Source: Aaosphaeria pasadenensis
Taxonomy: Eukaryota > Ascomycota > Dothideomycetes > Pleosporales
Assembly: GCA_022813625.1 (NCBI GenBank)
Contig: JAKLMB010000017.1
Span: forward strand, 1 to 64,000
Reading direction: 5' to 3'
Length of the DNA: 64,000 bases
In this document: positions 9,646 through 22,474 of the stretch, piece after piece
Layout of the letters: each line of letters opens with the position of its first letter
Numbering within the stretch: position 1 is the first letter of the stretch
Notes under the pieces: model-generated
Told to the model about the DNA's origin: nothing
Databases searched by the model: none
Seen by the model: the letters and a program-made list of their open reading frames with translations, nothing else
Translations under genes and position numbers: made by a program

Positions 9646-10904
9646 ATGTCATACTCACCACCTGATTCAATCAAGCCTTTCACGCTCGACATCCCCGAGC
9701 AGGAGCTCACAGAGCTCAAGCAACTGTTACAGCTATCAAGAATCGGTCCGAAAACTTTCGAATCCACCCAGACTGCTCATGACTTTGGAGTGACGCATCA
9801 ATGGATGACCGAAACCAAGGATTACTGGTTGAACAAGTACGATTGGCGAGCACAGGAAAAGTACATCAACTCCTTCCCAAACTACACCACGGAGATCGAA
9901 GGGTTGACAGTCCATTTCGTTGCACTGTTCTCCGAGAAGAAAGATGCAATCCCGATCCTGTTCTTGCACGGCTGGCCAGGCAGCTTCATTGAGTTCCTAT
10001 CGCTGGTTTCTCTTGTCCAAGAGAAATACCCCGCAGCTGACCGACCGTACCACATAATCATCCCTTCGCTGCCAGGCTACACGCTCAGTTCGGGGGGCCC
10101 GCCTGACAAAGACTGGACGATGCAGGACTCGGCCCGCGTGATTAACACCCTGATGCACAATCTAGGATTCGACAAATACATCGCCCAAGGCGGAGACATC
10201 GGAAGCTTCGAAGCCCAATTGCTGGCTGCAGAATATGATTCATGCGTCGCCATACACAGTACGTGTCCCCTCTCCCCACTCTAGGAATAGTAATCATGTT
10301 TCTGACCACGACAAATCAGTCAACATGCTCAGCACGCAGCACACACCCGAGGAGTCCGAGATCCAACCATACCAAAAGAAAGGCATCGAGAAAGCCCTCC
10401 AATGGCGCGAGCGCGGCTCGGCATACGGCCTCGAGCACGCCTCCCGCCCCAGCACCATCGGCTTCGTCCTCAACTCCAACCCCATCTCTCTCCTCGCCTG
10501 GTAAGCCCCTCAGCCCCAGCAGCACAGGTATCACACTGACATCAACCTTTCTTAGGATCGGCGAAAAACTCCTCGAATGGCACGACGAAACCCCACCCCT
10601 CGACACCGTCCTCACCAACATCTCCCTCTACTGGTTCACGCACGGCTTCCCCCGCTCCGTGTACCCGTACCGCCAGATCTTCACCGCGCGCGACCGCATC
10701 GAGCTCCCCTTGATCACGAAGCCCTTCGGCTTCTCGTACTTCCCCTTCGAGCTGTTTCCGCTCGTCGAGGCGGCCGTGCGCGAAAAGGGCAACCTCGTGC
10801 AGTATCGCCAGCACGAGAAGGGTGGACACTTTGCGGCGTTGGAGAGGCCGAGGGAGGTTTGGGGGGATGTGGAGGATTTTGTGAAGTTGGTTTGGGGAAA
10901 GTAG
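9646..10904 (+). CDS. Epoxide hydrolase, alpha/beta-hydrolase with EHN domain
   Basis: Probably opens epoxides to diols by way of an ester intermediate on Asp. Three exons: 9646-10258, 10320-10500 and 10556-10904 (introns of 61 and 55 bp), giving 380 residues. The N-terminal 110 residues match the epoxide-hydrolase N-terminal region (PFTLDIP start, WMTETKDYW, NSFPNY). The core has the oxyanion HGxP motif in LHGWPGSF, the nucleophile Asp in GGDIGS and the catalytic His in EKGGHFAALE. There is no signal peptide and no obvious transmembrane helix, so it is likely cytosolic. A TATA-like box lies about 60 bp before the ATG. The gene is head to head with HIS4 and tail to tail with the GH31 gene. 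The substrate is unknown; such enzymes serve detoxification or secondary metabolism, and no biosynthetic cluster is visible here. Confidence 0.9.
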
Positions 10905-11587
10905 TATTGGAGCGGATAAGCAGTGATGGTGTGGTCAAGAGACCTCCTCCGTCAACGGGTGATTTGAAGCTCTCATGCTCGCTGGAAACGATCAGTGATA
11001 CACGACTCAGTATTTCCTCTCCATTGGTACATATGTACATATGTAGAGAATGTCAATTGTACAAATGAACTAAAGAAGTCCTCCCACTAATCTCGCCATG
11101 TCTCTCAATCCACAATCCTCACTTTCCGGGGAAGACTGTTCGACACAATCACCGATATTCCTTTCTTTCCCCTTCGCAAAAGATGAGCGAGATGTGCTGA
11201 CAAAGGAGTATATCTATGCTGCGTGGTGGTTTGGGGAATGGCGGCGGAGAAAACGGAGAGAGATGTGGTTGCTGAATGGATTGTCTCGCGTTTATGTGTT
11301 TAGTTGGTTGGTTAGTCTCACGTATTAATGGTGGCATTGCACTTTCTTATTTACGAATTGAGGCTGTGTGGAGGGCTAGCAATCAGGTAGACAGAGAGCA
11401 AGAGTAATATCCGTGTGAATATAAAGTAGTTTCTTGATTGATCGTTTCATATGTAAATGTAAATGCTTCTTGTATATGCAAGATGTCTCGTATCCAACAT
11501 CGCCAATCGAGTGGCCTTAGATGGAAAACATGTAAACCCATAATTTCCTTGCTAAAAGCTCATATGCATCATGAAATCGTGGATGGC
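10905..11587. other. Convergent 3' spacer
   Basis: 683 bp between the convergent epoxide hydrolase and alpha-glucosidase genes. It should contain both 3' ends. The 60-76-codon frames (for example 11098-11328) show no family features. Confidence 0.6.
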
Positions 11588-14500
11588 TTACTCCCAGCTG
11601 AGCGTCCAATCGCCACTCCAGGCTCCGCCCTTTGTCGCCTCGTTCAAGCCTGTCAACTTCAACAACCTTGCCTCTTTATCGTACGACACGAGCTTCTCGT
11701 CCAATGTGGCATCATTGAGTTTGACCTTTCCAATGCTGTCCACACCCAGGATAGTGACGTTACCCAAGGCATTCGTGTCCTTGTATTCGCCCTTGATAGC
11801 AGCGTTCAATTTGCCCTTATCGGCGGTGAAGGTAATCTCGAGAGTTGCCTCGGGGTTAACAGACTCGCCATCATCGACATACAAGAAGCCAGAAGCGTCG
11901 CCATCTTCCGAGAGCGCAACGAGGAGGCCCCAGGGGTTCTTACGGGATTCGGCGGTGGTATATCCGGGCTCCTGGGTTGGGAGAACGCTGCCTCCGCGAA
12001 TGTAGACGGGAATGTGACCGAGAGGAGCGGGAATAGTGACGTTCTCGCCAGGTTTGGCCACAACCTTGGTCTGCGTGTACCAGTCGTACCAGACCTCGCC
12101 ATCAATAAGGCCTGGGAAGACGCCCTTGACGGTGTCGACGAGAGGCTCGAGAACTGGGGTAACGAGAATGGAACCACCGAGGAGGAATTGGCTGTCCACG
12201 CCGGCAAGTTGAGGCTCGTTGGGGAATTCCCATGCGAGGGCGCGCATGACGGTCGAGCCGGTGGTGTGGGCTTGGTAGAAAAGGGTGTAAAGGTAGGGCA
12301 GGAGAGTGTATCGGATGTTGATCGCGGTGCGAGAAGCCGAAGCGACAGACTCCCAGCGGAATGGTTCCTGTGAGAGAGCGGAAAGAGTGTTGTGGTTGCG
12401 GTAGAATGGGAAGAAGGCGCTCAGCTGCATCCAACGGCCGCACAGCTCTGCGTCGGTATTTCCGTTGAAACCACAGGTGTCGGCACCGAACATGGGGATA
12501 CCAAAGAGCGAGAACGACAATGCTTGAGGAATGGAGAAATACATGTGGTACCAGGAGGCAGAGTTGTCACCGCCCCAATGACCAGCGTACTTGCCAGAAC
12601 CAGCAAAAGTAGATCGACCGATGATGAAAGGTCGCTTGCCGGGGAATACTTCAAGGAGTCCATCATATGTAGCTTGAATGATTTGGTGGCTGTTCATAAG
12701 GTTAGTCACGTTTCTATTGCATAAAGAATTGTTGCTGGCTTACCCCCAGAGATTATGGACATCATATTCTTGAACACCATTGTGGTGAGTTGCATTTGGC
12801 GAAACTGCATGCACGGCTAGGTCACCCTGAACGTGATTAATGACATAAGGTGGATGGTTGATGTCCCTGACACCAGGTGTAGGAGTGCTTCGGGCATATA
12901 CTGGTGTCGTTGATGCTGAGGAGGTCTGAGCAGCCTGGAGTAAAGATGCTGCGGAAGCGGAGGCAGCTTCGGTGGCATTGGTAACGTTGAATCCTTCGGG
13001 ATATTGATAGATGATGTTGCCATACTCGCCTGGAAGTGCGAAGGGTGGATGGACTGGGTTAAGAGTGACGTTTCCAGTACCGCATGATCCGACACAGAAG
13101 GACGAGACTTCTTGCATATCTAGCCAGAAGCCGTCGTATGGGATGTCCTTGTACCATTCAACCCTACATGAATGTCAGTTTCCAGTCAGTAGATTCGGTC
13201 TCTCTCTACTTACATCTCCTTGATCCACCAATCTTTTGCACCCTCGGCGAGCCAGTCAGGGAAAACAGTGTATCCTGGCCACACTGCGCCGATGTATTGG
13301 CTGCCATCCGGATTGTTGAGGAAAATACCAGACTCGTTGCCACGGTTGTAGGTCGCGTAGGCGTCACTGCTGTTCTGTGGATTGGGAATGTAGATTGCAC
13401 CATCAACAATAGGCATGAAATGCTGACCATCGGCATGTAGCTTCTTGAAAAATTCCTTAGCAACAGACAAAGGGAAGCTAACGGGGTCGTTGGTGAAGTC
13501 TCGGTACTGGTTCATGTAGTCGATATCGAGCCAGATGGTCTCAAGAGGGATGTTGAAGGCCTTGAACGTGTCGACGATATCTCTGATCTCCTCCCAGTTG
13601 CGGTAACCCCATCGACATTGATGGAAACCAAGTGGCCAGTACGACTGCATTGCGGGTAGACCAACAGCTGCCAACTGGTACTGTTTCGTCACCTCAGCAG
13701 GTGTCGGACCATCGAAGAAAAACAAGTCAATGCTTCCTCCAAGTAGTCTCCACGTAATGCTGTCTGGTTGCAGCTTGATCTCCTGGCCATGTGCGTTTCG
13801 AAGGTAGACTCCGTGAGAGAACGACTCGTAGGTCGAACCCTTCTGACCGCTTTCGGAGCGCTTTCCATATTCCCCGCCCTGGTGCCAGATGTAGGGAGTA
13901 TCTTTTGTGTTTGTGATCAGAGTCCTTCTGTTCAGATCATCTGTCTCAAAGTATCTCGTCTCCATGTAATACGGATGGCTTCCGTAGATATTCCTGTCGA
14001 TCGGGTCACCTACGTCTGCAGCGTAGATGGTGGCAGTAAGCTCGTTGTTCAACTTCAAGGAATGGATTCGTTCGCCGAGACCGGAGAGGTTGTAGTCTTC
14101 AGGAAGCGATGACGCGAACTCGATAAATTGGTTCTCGTAGACAAGCTTCCTGCCTTCAGTAGAGAAGATGACATCTCCAGTCGAATGCCTTGTGACGCTG
14201 AACCAGAACGAAGGTTCATCGTCCCCTTCATATATTGTCAGTATGATGCAAGCGTTATGAGCAGCCAGAGAATTGCCGTACAATTGAATTCGAGATCAAG
14301 ATCTGCGTAGTCGTCCTCAGCTTGTGGCCTAGGAACCAGCTCTTCTGGTAATATGTAGTGGGATGAATTCGAAGAATCCTGCCCATGTCAGCAATAGCAT
14401 AATAACGAGGACAACACGTCTGAGACTAACAATATATGCAGGGCTTATATTAATGGCCAAACGGCTCTTCGATTGCAATTCAACCCGAAGTTTCAAAACC

Positions 14501-14814
14501 TCGATATCTGTGCCATATGCATTGCACGGGGCTCCAGCGAGCGTCAAGACGGCGGTCAAGCCGCGCTTGTCTTCCTTCACATCAGAAGCCTTGTAACCCG
14601 GGCAGACATTCTGGGCGTTCACGGCCTCGGGGTCGTTAACATTGGGAAGGACGTCCTTCCCTCGGTCTGCGGATGCGGGGATGGTGAAGATGGGGCGATA
14701 CGAAGTGGCTGAGCTGCTAACTGAGCCGACAGTCGCAGACGAGCTCTGTCCGCTGGTCAAGGCCAGAAAGGACGAGAGTACTGACGTCGTCTTCAAAAAT
14801 GAAAAGCGAGCCAT
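11588..14814 (-). CDS. Secreted GH31 alpha-glucosidase (AgdC-like)
   Basis: Releases glucose from the non-reducing end of maltose-type oligosaccharides outside the cell. Five exons: 14814-14431, 14378-14282, 14225-13214, 13163-12744 and 12689-11588 (introns of 50-56 bp), giving 1004 residues. A signal peptide (about 1-22) and a Ser/Thr-rich stretch come before the family N-terminal beta domain (NVCPGYKAS, APCNAYGTD). The catalytic nucleophile Asp lies in GFWLDMQEVSSF and the acid/base Asp in AGHWGGDN. PIWRWGYRNW-type substrate-pocket residues are present as QCRWGYRNW. A low-complexity insert (about 590-620) separates the two catalytic Asp residues, as in fungal AgdC proteins. The fourth acceptor could instead lie about 20 bp upstream, which would add a few residues. 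The likely name is alpha/beta-glucosidase AgdC; the exact specificity is not readable from sequence. Confidence 0.93.
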
Positions 14815-17125
14815 GATGGCCTGTGGGGAGCTTCGAGGGAAGCTTTATGGAGCTCTCAGGAGTGCGGACTTGGGGGCCAACACAAGCAACGGTCGCAAGC
14901 CAATTGCAGAGGGAATGGAAGAGACAGGACAATGTACAAAACAGCGGAAATGACAGCAAGCTATATAGACAGAGGAGGTAGGAGGAGGGAAGAGAGGAGG
15001 AAGAAACAAGAGTGCGGGTGGCGGCCAGGTGGGTATCCGCGTGCCCAAGCTCCCAAGCTCCAAAGTGTGTTTTTCCAAGCTCCCCCCGCGATCTGCTGAT
15101 GATGTCGGTCGGGAAGGAAGGGACGACTTTGGCCAGGGCAGGAGCAGGGATCAGGGGCCAGGAACAAGAATCTCATCCCATCTAAGCCAAAACAAGAGTA
15201 GTCCTTACTAACCCAATCTAGACATCCCCAACTTTCGCATAGCCGAGAAACCGGGGAAGAAGTCAACAATCAATTGTATCTACGGACAACACCTACAAGG
15301 CACGATTGAGAGTGCAATACAGATACCGATGCGTCGTCTTGTACTGGCAATCAATCACAGTTATTGACGACAGTTTCACCACTCATACTGTACCCAAATC
15401 AACTGTTGAAGGCATCATGCATCGTTACGTCAACAATGCTATACTCTCCGTACATAGGGTAGATACATTGCTTCCAATATCCACGCTGCACTCAATTCTC
15501 CACCGTACCAAAGGAGGCTCTTCGGCTCATGCCAACGCCTTCACACGAATGGCTTGCGCCAGCTAACGGGAACGCCTCCTTCATAGTTCAAGCATTGCAG
15601 CGCAGTGCCATGCAGCGCGCGTCTGCATGATACCCATATTGGGACATATATGCACCCAATACCCCGCAGATCCCCATCCCGTGCTTGTCTACACCTTGCA
15701 CATCACATCCCACCTGCATCTCAACCTTAGAAAAGATGACGGAACGAACTGCTATGGTTACTGCATGCATCGGAGGAGGGAGTTTTGAGTTTTCTTCTTC
15801 TCCACATTCGAGAACTGCAGATCCCCACATCGATAGAACGGATGGTGTGCAAATGATCTTCCGACTTGGCTCCGTTGCTTGTGCAACCATCGTGAGCTTA
15901 TTGTAGCTTCTGTCTCTTCTGTCTTCCAGTTGACATCAGTAGAGGCTAGTTTCTTTTTCTGTCACAATAACTTCGAGTCGTTCGTGAGAAAGAGATACGA
16001 GTAACCCGATCTACAGCTCACGAAAGCAGGGCTCCGAAATCGTCGCATGACCCCCATATGCACCATTTCCAAAATCTCACCATGTCCATTAATCTCTGCT
16101 CACGGTCACGATCGCAATACAAGAGTCACATTGCCCTACAAAACAAGAAATCGACTAAAACGGGAAGTTCCCTTACTGCAGAGAACGACCGAATGTTCGA
16201 ACGGTGAACACCCAATACGACTCGGACCGACATTTCACCAATCACAGGCCTCTTCTATACTCCGATACGATTGCCCAACACTCGGTCCGACTTTTACCAT
16301 TTCACTCCTCGCATCGCTTGTTTGTCGATCTACGTTGCGTTCACGTATTGTTGGGCAAATGGTATGATTTTTGGATTACTTTTTCTTACTGAAGTTACTC
16401 CGATGCATAGCGGTAGGGAGCTAGTTGCATCGACGGGACGGTGAAGTGCGGGGTTGAAGCGATGTGACCTTCTCCAAGCCCTAGGTTCTCACAGCAGGGC
16501 ATCGATACATGGACGGGCCGGAAGTATTGTCGGAAGATTTCGTTGCGAGGATACAGAAGAAGGCATCGGGTGGAAAATTTGGAGAGAAAGACAATAGCAT
16601 GTGCAGATCTGACACCGTAAACATTCCATACAGCGGGCGGTATGATGGATTCCATTGTCGCTGCAGTAAGAGGAGAGTGTCATACTTCGGTCATAAAAAT
16701 TAATCAAATGATACAAAAGAACATCAGTGAAGAATTTTCCATACTTTGATCTATGGTTTGTTAAATTACATTAGAAATGGACAGGTTATGCCGTCATGTT
16801 CCGCCAATATTAACAAAAGCGAGAAGCCTCTAACAACTCAATGTTTTCGACTGTCTCCCATGTGAATACAATACCCCTGTCATACGCAGGCCCTTGTACT
16901 TCACCACTTCTGTTCTAGAGAGCCTTGCAAGAACTCTTCACGCAAACTGCGCGACATTCTGGAAGACAAGTGAGCCAATATGCATGCCTTGACTATCCAC
17001 CTCTACGACAGTGAGATGTCGTACATAGCACATCATACTACTTCAACGGCTGAGAGGATTGAACCTGGAAGCCATTACTTGCATGTGCCTACATTTCGAA
17101 TCCAGAAGGCCAGGCATAACTCTCC
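14815..17125. other. Gene-free interval of 2.3 kb
   Basis: The part next to 14814 is the alpha-glucosidase promoter, with purine-rich GAGG tracts at about 14970-15005. The rest has only short overlapping frames, none with motifs or splice partners. The 3' flank of the kinase gene at 17126 lies at the right end. I see nothing else that I can support. Confidence 0.55.
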
Positions 17126-18079
17126 TCAGTAGAGGAAAGAGTATGAGCCAGAAGTCAACCCGGTAAGCGCTCTCTCATACTCCAACTCTTCCATGTACCG
17201 CGACGCGCCCAGCTTCATATTGAAGTCGTACCACCAGAAGTCTTCCGAGCAGAATTTCAGCGCGGTAGTGAATTCCCAGTACTCGGGGCACCAACCGGCA
17301 GACTCCCAGTCGATGAAGCCGGACACATGCCCGTCGTGCACAAGGAGATTATGGTGTTTCAAGTCGCCGTGGGTGAAGACGATGGAGTGCTGCATGGCGT
17401 GGAGTTTCTTTACGCGGGCAAACTTTTCCTCGGAATCTTTGCGACCTGGTCTCGCGGGAGCAAGCAGTTGTTTATTGAAGTCTGACTCTGATTCGCAGGG
17501 TCTGATTATATGGTCCGGTACGCGGGCGCTTACTATAGAAGTGCCGGAGATTGAACAGATACGCTGACCTCCTTGAAGGTGCTTCCACTCTCTCATGGTG
17601 TCTAGCATCGTCCGCAATTCGCTACAGATGGTTTGTAGCTGTTCTGGAGGTAGGTCTTTGTGGACGTCGCCTAATGCGGCTCCAGGTAGACGGGTCATGA
17701 GAATTGACACACGCGTGGGAGGTAAGCCGGGTACTGGTTCGTGCTCGCCATAGGATATGATCAGTGGGACTGGAAACCCCGCGGACCTTGCTAGTTTCGT
17801 AGCAACGACTTCCTCCAGTCGCGTTCGGGTGGTCCATTTCAATATCAGTCCGAAGGGGAGCTGCACCATATAGTGGTCGTACTGGATGCCGTACCAGCCG
17901 CAATATATCATAGAGAAGCGGCGTAGAAGCGCGTGAAGACAGCCAGTCATTCGACGGACATGGCGAGGCCAAAGCTGGGGTACTGCTGGCAGAGAAGATG
18001 CCAGTGGTACTGAGTGGAGTACACGATGGGGCCAAGCGAACGTTGGTGAAAATAGTCTAGAGATCCACGACAGAACCAT
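17126..18079 (-). CDS. APH-fold phosphotransferase family protein, paralogue A
   Basis: A 317-residue intronless protein of the fungal aminoglycoside-phosphotransferase-like kinase family. The catalytic loop is THGDLKHHN (Brenner-type HGDxxxxN) and the metal-binding Asp is in GFIDWESAGW. The small lobe has KWTTRTRLEEVVATKLARS, where the Glu and Lys pair is expected, and ILMTRLPG before the helical lobe. The ATG at 18079 is chosen because the frame further upstream (to 18190) opens only with TTG, and because paralogue B starts at the matching place. The fold suggests ATP-dependent phosphorylation of a small molecule. The substrate is unknown, and antibiotic resistance should not be assumed. 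It is about 60% identical by eye to the gene at 23727-24686, and divergent from the oxidoreductase gene at 19289. Confidence 0.88.
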   Translation of the reverse strand: MVLSWISRLFSPTFAWPHRVLHSVPLASSLPAVPQLWPRHVRRMTGCLHALLRRFSMIYCGWYGIQYDHYMVQLPFGLILKWTTRTRLEEVVATKLARSAGFPVPLIISYGEHEPVPGLPPTRVSILMTRLPGAALGDVHKDLPPEQLQTICSELRTMLDTMREWKHLQGGQRICSISGTSIVSARVPDHIIRPCESESDFNKQLLAPARPGRKDSEEKFARVKKLHAMQHSIVFTHGDLKHHNLLVHDGHVSGFIDWESAGWCPEYWEFTTALKFCSEDFWWYDFNMKLGASRYMEELEYERALTGLTSGSYSFLY

Positions 18080-19288
18080 CTTGAAGTATGTGGGGATTGA
18101 CAATTGCAGGCCCGAAAGAGTGGGGAAGGTATCAATGGAGCGCAGACGGAAGAAGCCTTCCGTGGGTACGCCGGTGAAGTCAATGATCAAATGTTAGCCG
18201 GCTTAGAGGGTGCACAGGCCATACTTCCTTACAACAATGCGATACCTCGTGGGTCCAGGAGTGAGCATCATTGAGGTTGTGTACACTGCCGTGTATACTT
18301 TCGAAGCGCTTTATTGCTCGAGTACGATCGAAACCTACCGCAACGTTCCCTTGAATTGTCCAGGATCTGAGGAGAGCCTAGCACGTTTTGACTCCGGGAT
18401 ATTTCCCGAACAATAGCAACCGTTCTACCCATCACCTTCTCATGGATGGGCAGTCATTCTCTAGACAATTCGAAAGGTCTGGGGCAGAAGATCCTGAGTT
18501 GAGATAACTTAAACTCGGCTGACAGTCATTGTCGATAACAACAATGTACAACCGCCCCATAGCTTCATCTAGTCAAAAAAATACCTTTTTCCCTTTTCAA
18601 ATGACGATATCACTATTTACGGCCTTGTTAAGGGGACTATCTCATTTAAGGCCGCACTTGGAGGATTTGTGGAGGTTCGTCTGTCTACCGGTCAATGGCA
18701 TGTCACTGCAAAATGTATTTCAAGGTCGGTGATCTTTTTACGTCAAGCTACCGGCTCGCAGGCACCGCTTTGAGTGAGATTTATCCAGTGGAAACGAAGA
18801 CATCCATGAGTTCACACCTATCATTTGTAGAGGTGTAGTATATGGATATGTAACATCGATGGTGCAATTGGTGCGGAAGATGACGCGGGCTCCACGTTGT
18901 GGCTGACGCTCTTATCGATAAACACCCGAGGTTGCTGCGTCAAAACAAACACTGACACCAGCCAATAAGATTGCTTCACAATTGACTCTCTGCATCGCCC
19001 ACTGGTAGTACGCATACTTGTACGCGTACATTCTCTTTGCAGTTAACTGAAGAGCACGCTAGGAGCGGTATCTGTCCGTTGTTTGTTGTGAAGGGACAAG
19101 CACGTAGCTTACTGTGCAGAATGTGGTCTACGTCATCATGAGCAACGACGAATCACATCTCCTAGAAATAAATGCACCCGTAATCACCCCGCGTCTCCTC
19201 GCGATTTGTCAATCCGCACCTTTCGTGTCCCATCCACTCTACTGCTTCAAATACACCCGGAAACCATCATTGTGATCTGTAGCTGTTG
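18080..19288. promoter_or_regulatory. Divergent intergenic region, kinase A / AIF-like gene
   Basis: 1.2 kb between divergent genes and presumably carrying both promoters. No gene is supported. The frames at 18210-18416 and 18529-18732 lack family features. I see no clear TATA box next to 19289, only TC-rich sequence at about 19190-19260. Confidence 0.45.
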
Positions 19289-21221
19289 ATGCTATTTCCT
19301 CGACTTCTCAGAGCATCGTCTTTGTCGTTTCGGAATACTCCACGTTCCACTATCTCACAGGTTCCGAGTGCAGCATCATTCACCGCTAGGGCAAGCATGG
19401 CTCAGGAATTCAAGCTCAAGGGCGTCTCGTCGCCTCTCAATCTCCAAAACTTTGATAAGCAGGAGGTCGAGGTTGAAGGTGTCGAGGGAGGCAAGGTCCT
19501 ATTGCTGAAGGTCCAGGACAAGATCCATGCGACGTCAGCGAACTGCACGCATTTTGGTGCGCCATTGAAGAATGGCGTACTTACTCCGGAGGGTCGCTTG
19601 ACTTGTCCGTGGCATGGAGGTGGGTATTGAACCTATTCCATGTTCATGATCTAGTAGTTCTTAAACTGATTGTACGTTTAGCATGTTTCAATGTGTCAAC
19701 TGGAGATGTAGAGGATGCCCCTGCTCTTGACCCTTTGTCCAAGTACGAGATTGTGGAAAAGGATGGTGCGGTTTTCATCAAGAGCGACGAGGACTCGATC
19801 AAGGCCAACAGGAGATTCCTGAACTTGAAGTGCTCAGCAAAGAGCGACGAGCAAGTGCTCGTTATCGGCGGGTAAGTGTTTACTAATCAATCGCTTCAAT
19901 CGATTTTCGTTGTCACTAATCCCTTCGACAGTGGCAGTGGTACGCTTGGAGCAATCGAAGGACTTCGTGGCGGAGGTTACAGTGGGAAGATCACTGTCAT
20001 TTCAAAAGAGGGTGACCGACCCATTGACCGCACTAAATTATCCAAGGCATTGCTTGCGGATCTCTCCAAAGCTGCTTGGCGATCCCAGGATTTCTACAAT
20101 GATGCATCGATAGACATAACGCAGGACGAGGTCGACAAGGTCGATTTCGCTAGCAAAAAGGTATCAACAAAATCCGGCAAGACGTACGAGTATTCGAAAC
20201 TAGTCCTCGCTACTGGCGGTACTCCGCGATGGCTACCGCTCGAGGGATTGAAGGGTGACCTTGGAAATGTATTCCTGCTCCGGTCTCTAGAAGATACACA
20301 GAACATTGTTAAGGCGGTAGGTGACAATGGCAAGAAGGTTGTTGTTGTTGGCAGCTCATTTATCGGCATGGAAGTCGGCAACTGCCTTGCAGGAATGAAG
20401 AATGATGTTACCGTCATTGGCATGGAGCAAGGTAGGTCAAGTCCTTTTCTATCAAGTTTCTGAGGAAGTACTAAAGGGTAACAGAACCAATGGAAAGGGT
20501 CATGGGCGCCAAGGTGGGCAAAATCTTCCGCGGACTCCTTGAAAAGAACGGTGTCAAGTTCTACATGGGAGCCAGCGTCGAGAAAGCCACACCTTCCAGC
20601 TCCGACTCAAGCAAAGTGGGTGCAGTTCACCTGAAAGACGGGACAACTCTCGAAGCCGATCTCGTTATAGAGGGTGTCGGTGTCTCACCTGCCACCGAGT
20701 ACCTAAGAGACAACGGCGCCATCAAACTCGAAAAGGACGGGTCTATCCGCACGAACGAGTCCTTCGAGGTCCAAGGGCTCGACAATGTCTTTGCAATCGG
20801 TGACATCGCCACGTACCCGTACCACGGACCGGGAGGAAACGGATCGCCCACCCGCATCGAACACTGGAACGTTGCGCAAAACGCAGGCCGCTCCGTGGCG
20901 AAAACGATCAACAACCCCAGTGCCAAACCGAAGCCTTTCATCCCTGTCTTCTGGTCCGCTCTAGGTGCCCAGCTCCGGTACTGCGGTAACACCGTCAGCG
21001 GGTATGACGACGTCGTTTTGCAAGGCGACACCGAGAAGCCCGCATTTATCGCATATTATACTCAGGGTGACACCGTCGTGGCCGCCGCATCTATGATGAA
21101 GGACCCTTATGTAATGCAGACTGCGGAATTGATGAGGAGGGGCAAGATGCCTGGGAAGAAGGAGCTACAGAACGGTGTTGATATTCTCAGCATCAATTTA
21201 CCGTCCGAGATCAAGATGTAA
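19289..21221 (+). CDS. Rieske-domain AIF-like FAD/NAD(P)H oxidoreductase
   Basis: A flavoprotein reductase fused to an iron-sulfur domain, resembling AIFM3-type proteins and Rieske ferredoxin reductases. Four exons: 19289-19619, 19682-19871, 19932-20431 and 20485-21221 (introns of 53-62 bp), giving 585 residues. The N-terminal ~35 residues are basic, Ser-rich and lack acids, so mitochondrial import is plausible; a second in-frame ATG lies at 19398. The Rieske ligands are CTH and CPWHG (about 92-110), with the second pair completed across the first intron. The FAD Rossmann motif is VLVIGGGSGTLGA, the NAD motif VVVVGSSFIGMEVG, and FAIGDIATYP is the second FAD contact. The start ATG is 3 bp inside a frame that otherwise opens with TTG. 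A role in redox or cell-death signalling is inferred from the family only. Confidence 0.93.
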
Positions 21222-22474
21222 TTGAACCATCAAGCGGAAGTAATACGGGAAAGTAATCCCACGATTCCATAACTAATGATATAATACATCAAGTTACTTC
21301 TTCGATTATCAATGTTTCTGTTCACTGTTTCACTCTCGTGACATCGCTCATGATTTGCACTGTACCTGCCTCACATTTGACGAGCCTACTTCAAGCTGGA
21401 AATCCATAGCAATGCACCATGCGTAACGCACATTCGATATATTGTAACCAGTATTACACATTCAACATTAATTCTCGATACGTACCGTCCAATTCCTTCT
21501 TTCAGTTCTAGCTATCGAAAAGTTAACTAAAGTGAAAGACAACATCGTTAATCCTCTACAGTTATAGCTCTATTCATATGACCTTTGTGCAGGACTAATA
21601 GGAAATTAAGTATTGTTAGTTGACTCTACTTACGTTATCACAATCTGTACAGCCATGGAGGGGGCATTCATTTACTATTGTAGAAAGAGCAAAAGCGTAA
21701 AATAGGAACAACATGATGATTATACGAACCGTCACCATAAATCAGCAATACCTAATGTATGGCCCCAGAGCGTGTATATTAAAGGTGAAGTAGTCATTAT
21801 TATTCCAAGGACGCTTCAGTACCATCATCACGCGCAGGTTTCGCAATTGGAGAAATGGATAAGTGAGTATTTATCTGTGCCTCGCTTCATCAGTGACTAC
21901 TATTGTTATGCTTCCGCATGGCCTGTGAATAACCTCATCATTATCCCACTACAAACATAGCACTAATGGCGGAAATTTTGTGACTGGTCATGAGATTTGA
22001 TCAAACCATAGCTATTGAATTTGAAACAATCGATCTGCTTGGGCATCCGCTCGGGTTTTCACTGTTGAGGATGACTCAACAAACTGGGGCTCAAAGCAAT
22101 ACCACCTGATCATCCAGCCAGGTCATTTTACCTTCTTGCAATTCAATGGCAATCTGTCGAGAGCTGATTTTACTGGTTCGCAACGGCGACGCAGACCGCT
22201 GAATTGCCAGGCAGCATTCTTAGTGTAGGGAAAGGTTGAAAATGGACCGTGCTGAGTTAAGTGAAGTTGAATAGTTACTGTATTCAGCATGAAGGTGGTC
22301 ATAGCAGCCGTTTGCCAGTCGGAAGGTGAAGTTCAGATTCGGAGGGGAAGTAAGATTCTAAAACTATATAATCTTCGAGCTTGACAGCGAGCAAGCACTT
22401 CCTTCCTCCTTTTCATCCATACTCAAGATTCCCACGGTATTCAACTTTCATTGTCATCGACTAAATCCACCACG
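21222..22474. other. Gene-free interval and upstream region of the small unknown gene
   Basis: 1.25 kb, AT-rich, with no coding evidence. TATATAA at 22365-22371, about 105 bp before the ATG at 22475, is a plausible TATA box. Confidence 0.5.

Noticed and set aside
15588..15890. 100-codon minus-strand frame
   Set aside because: Starts within non-conserved sequence, no domain, no splice partner.
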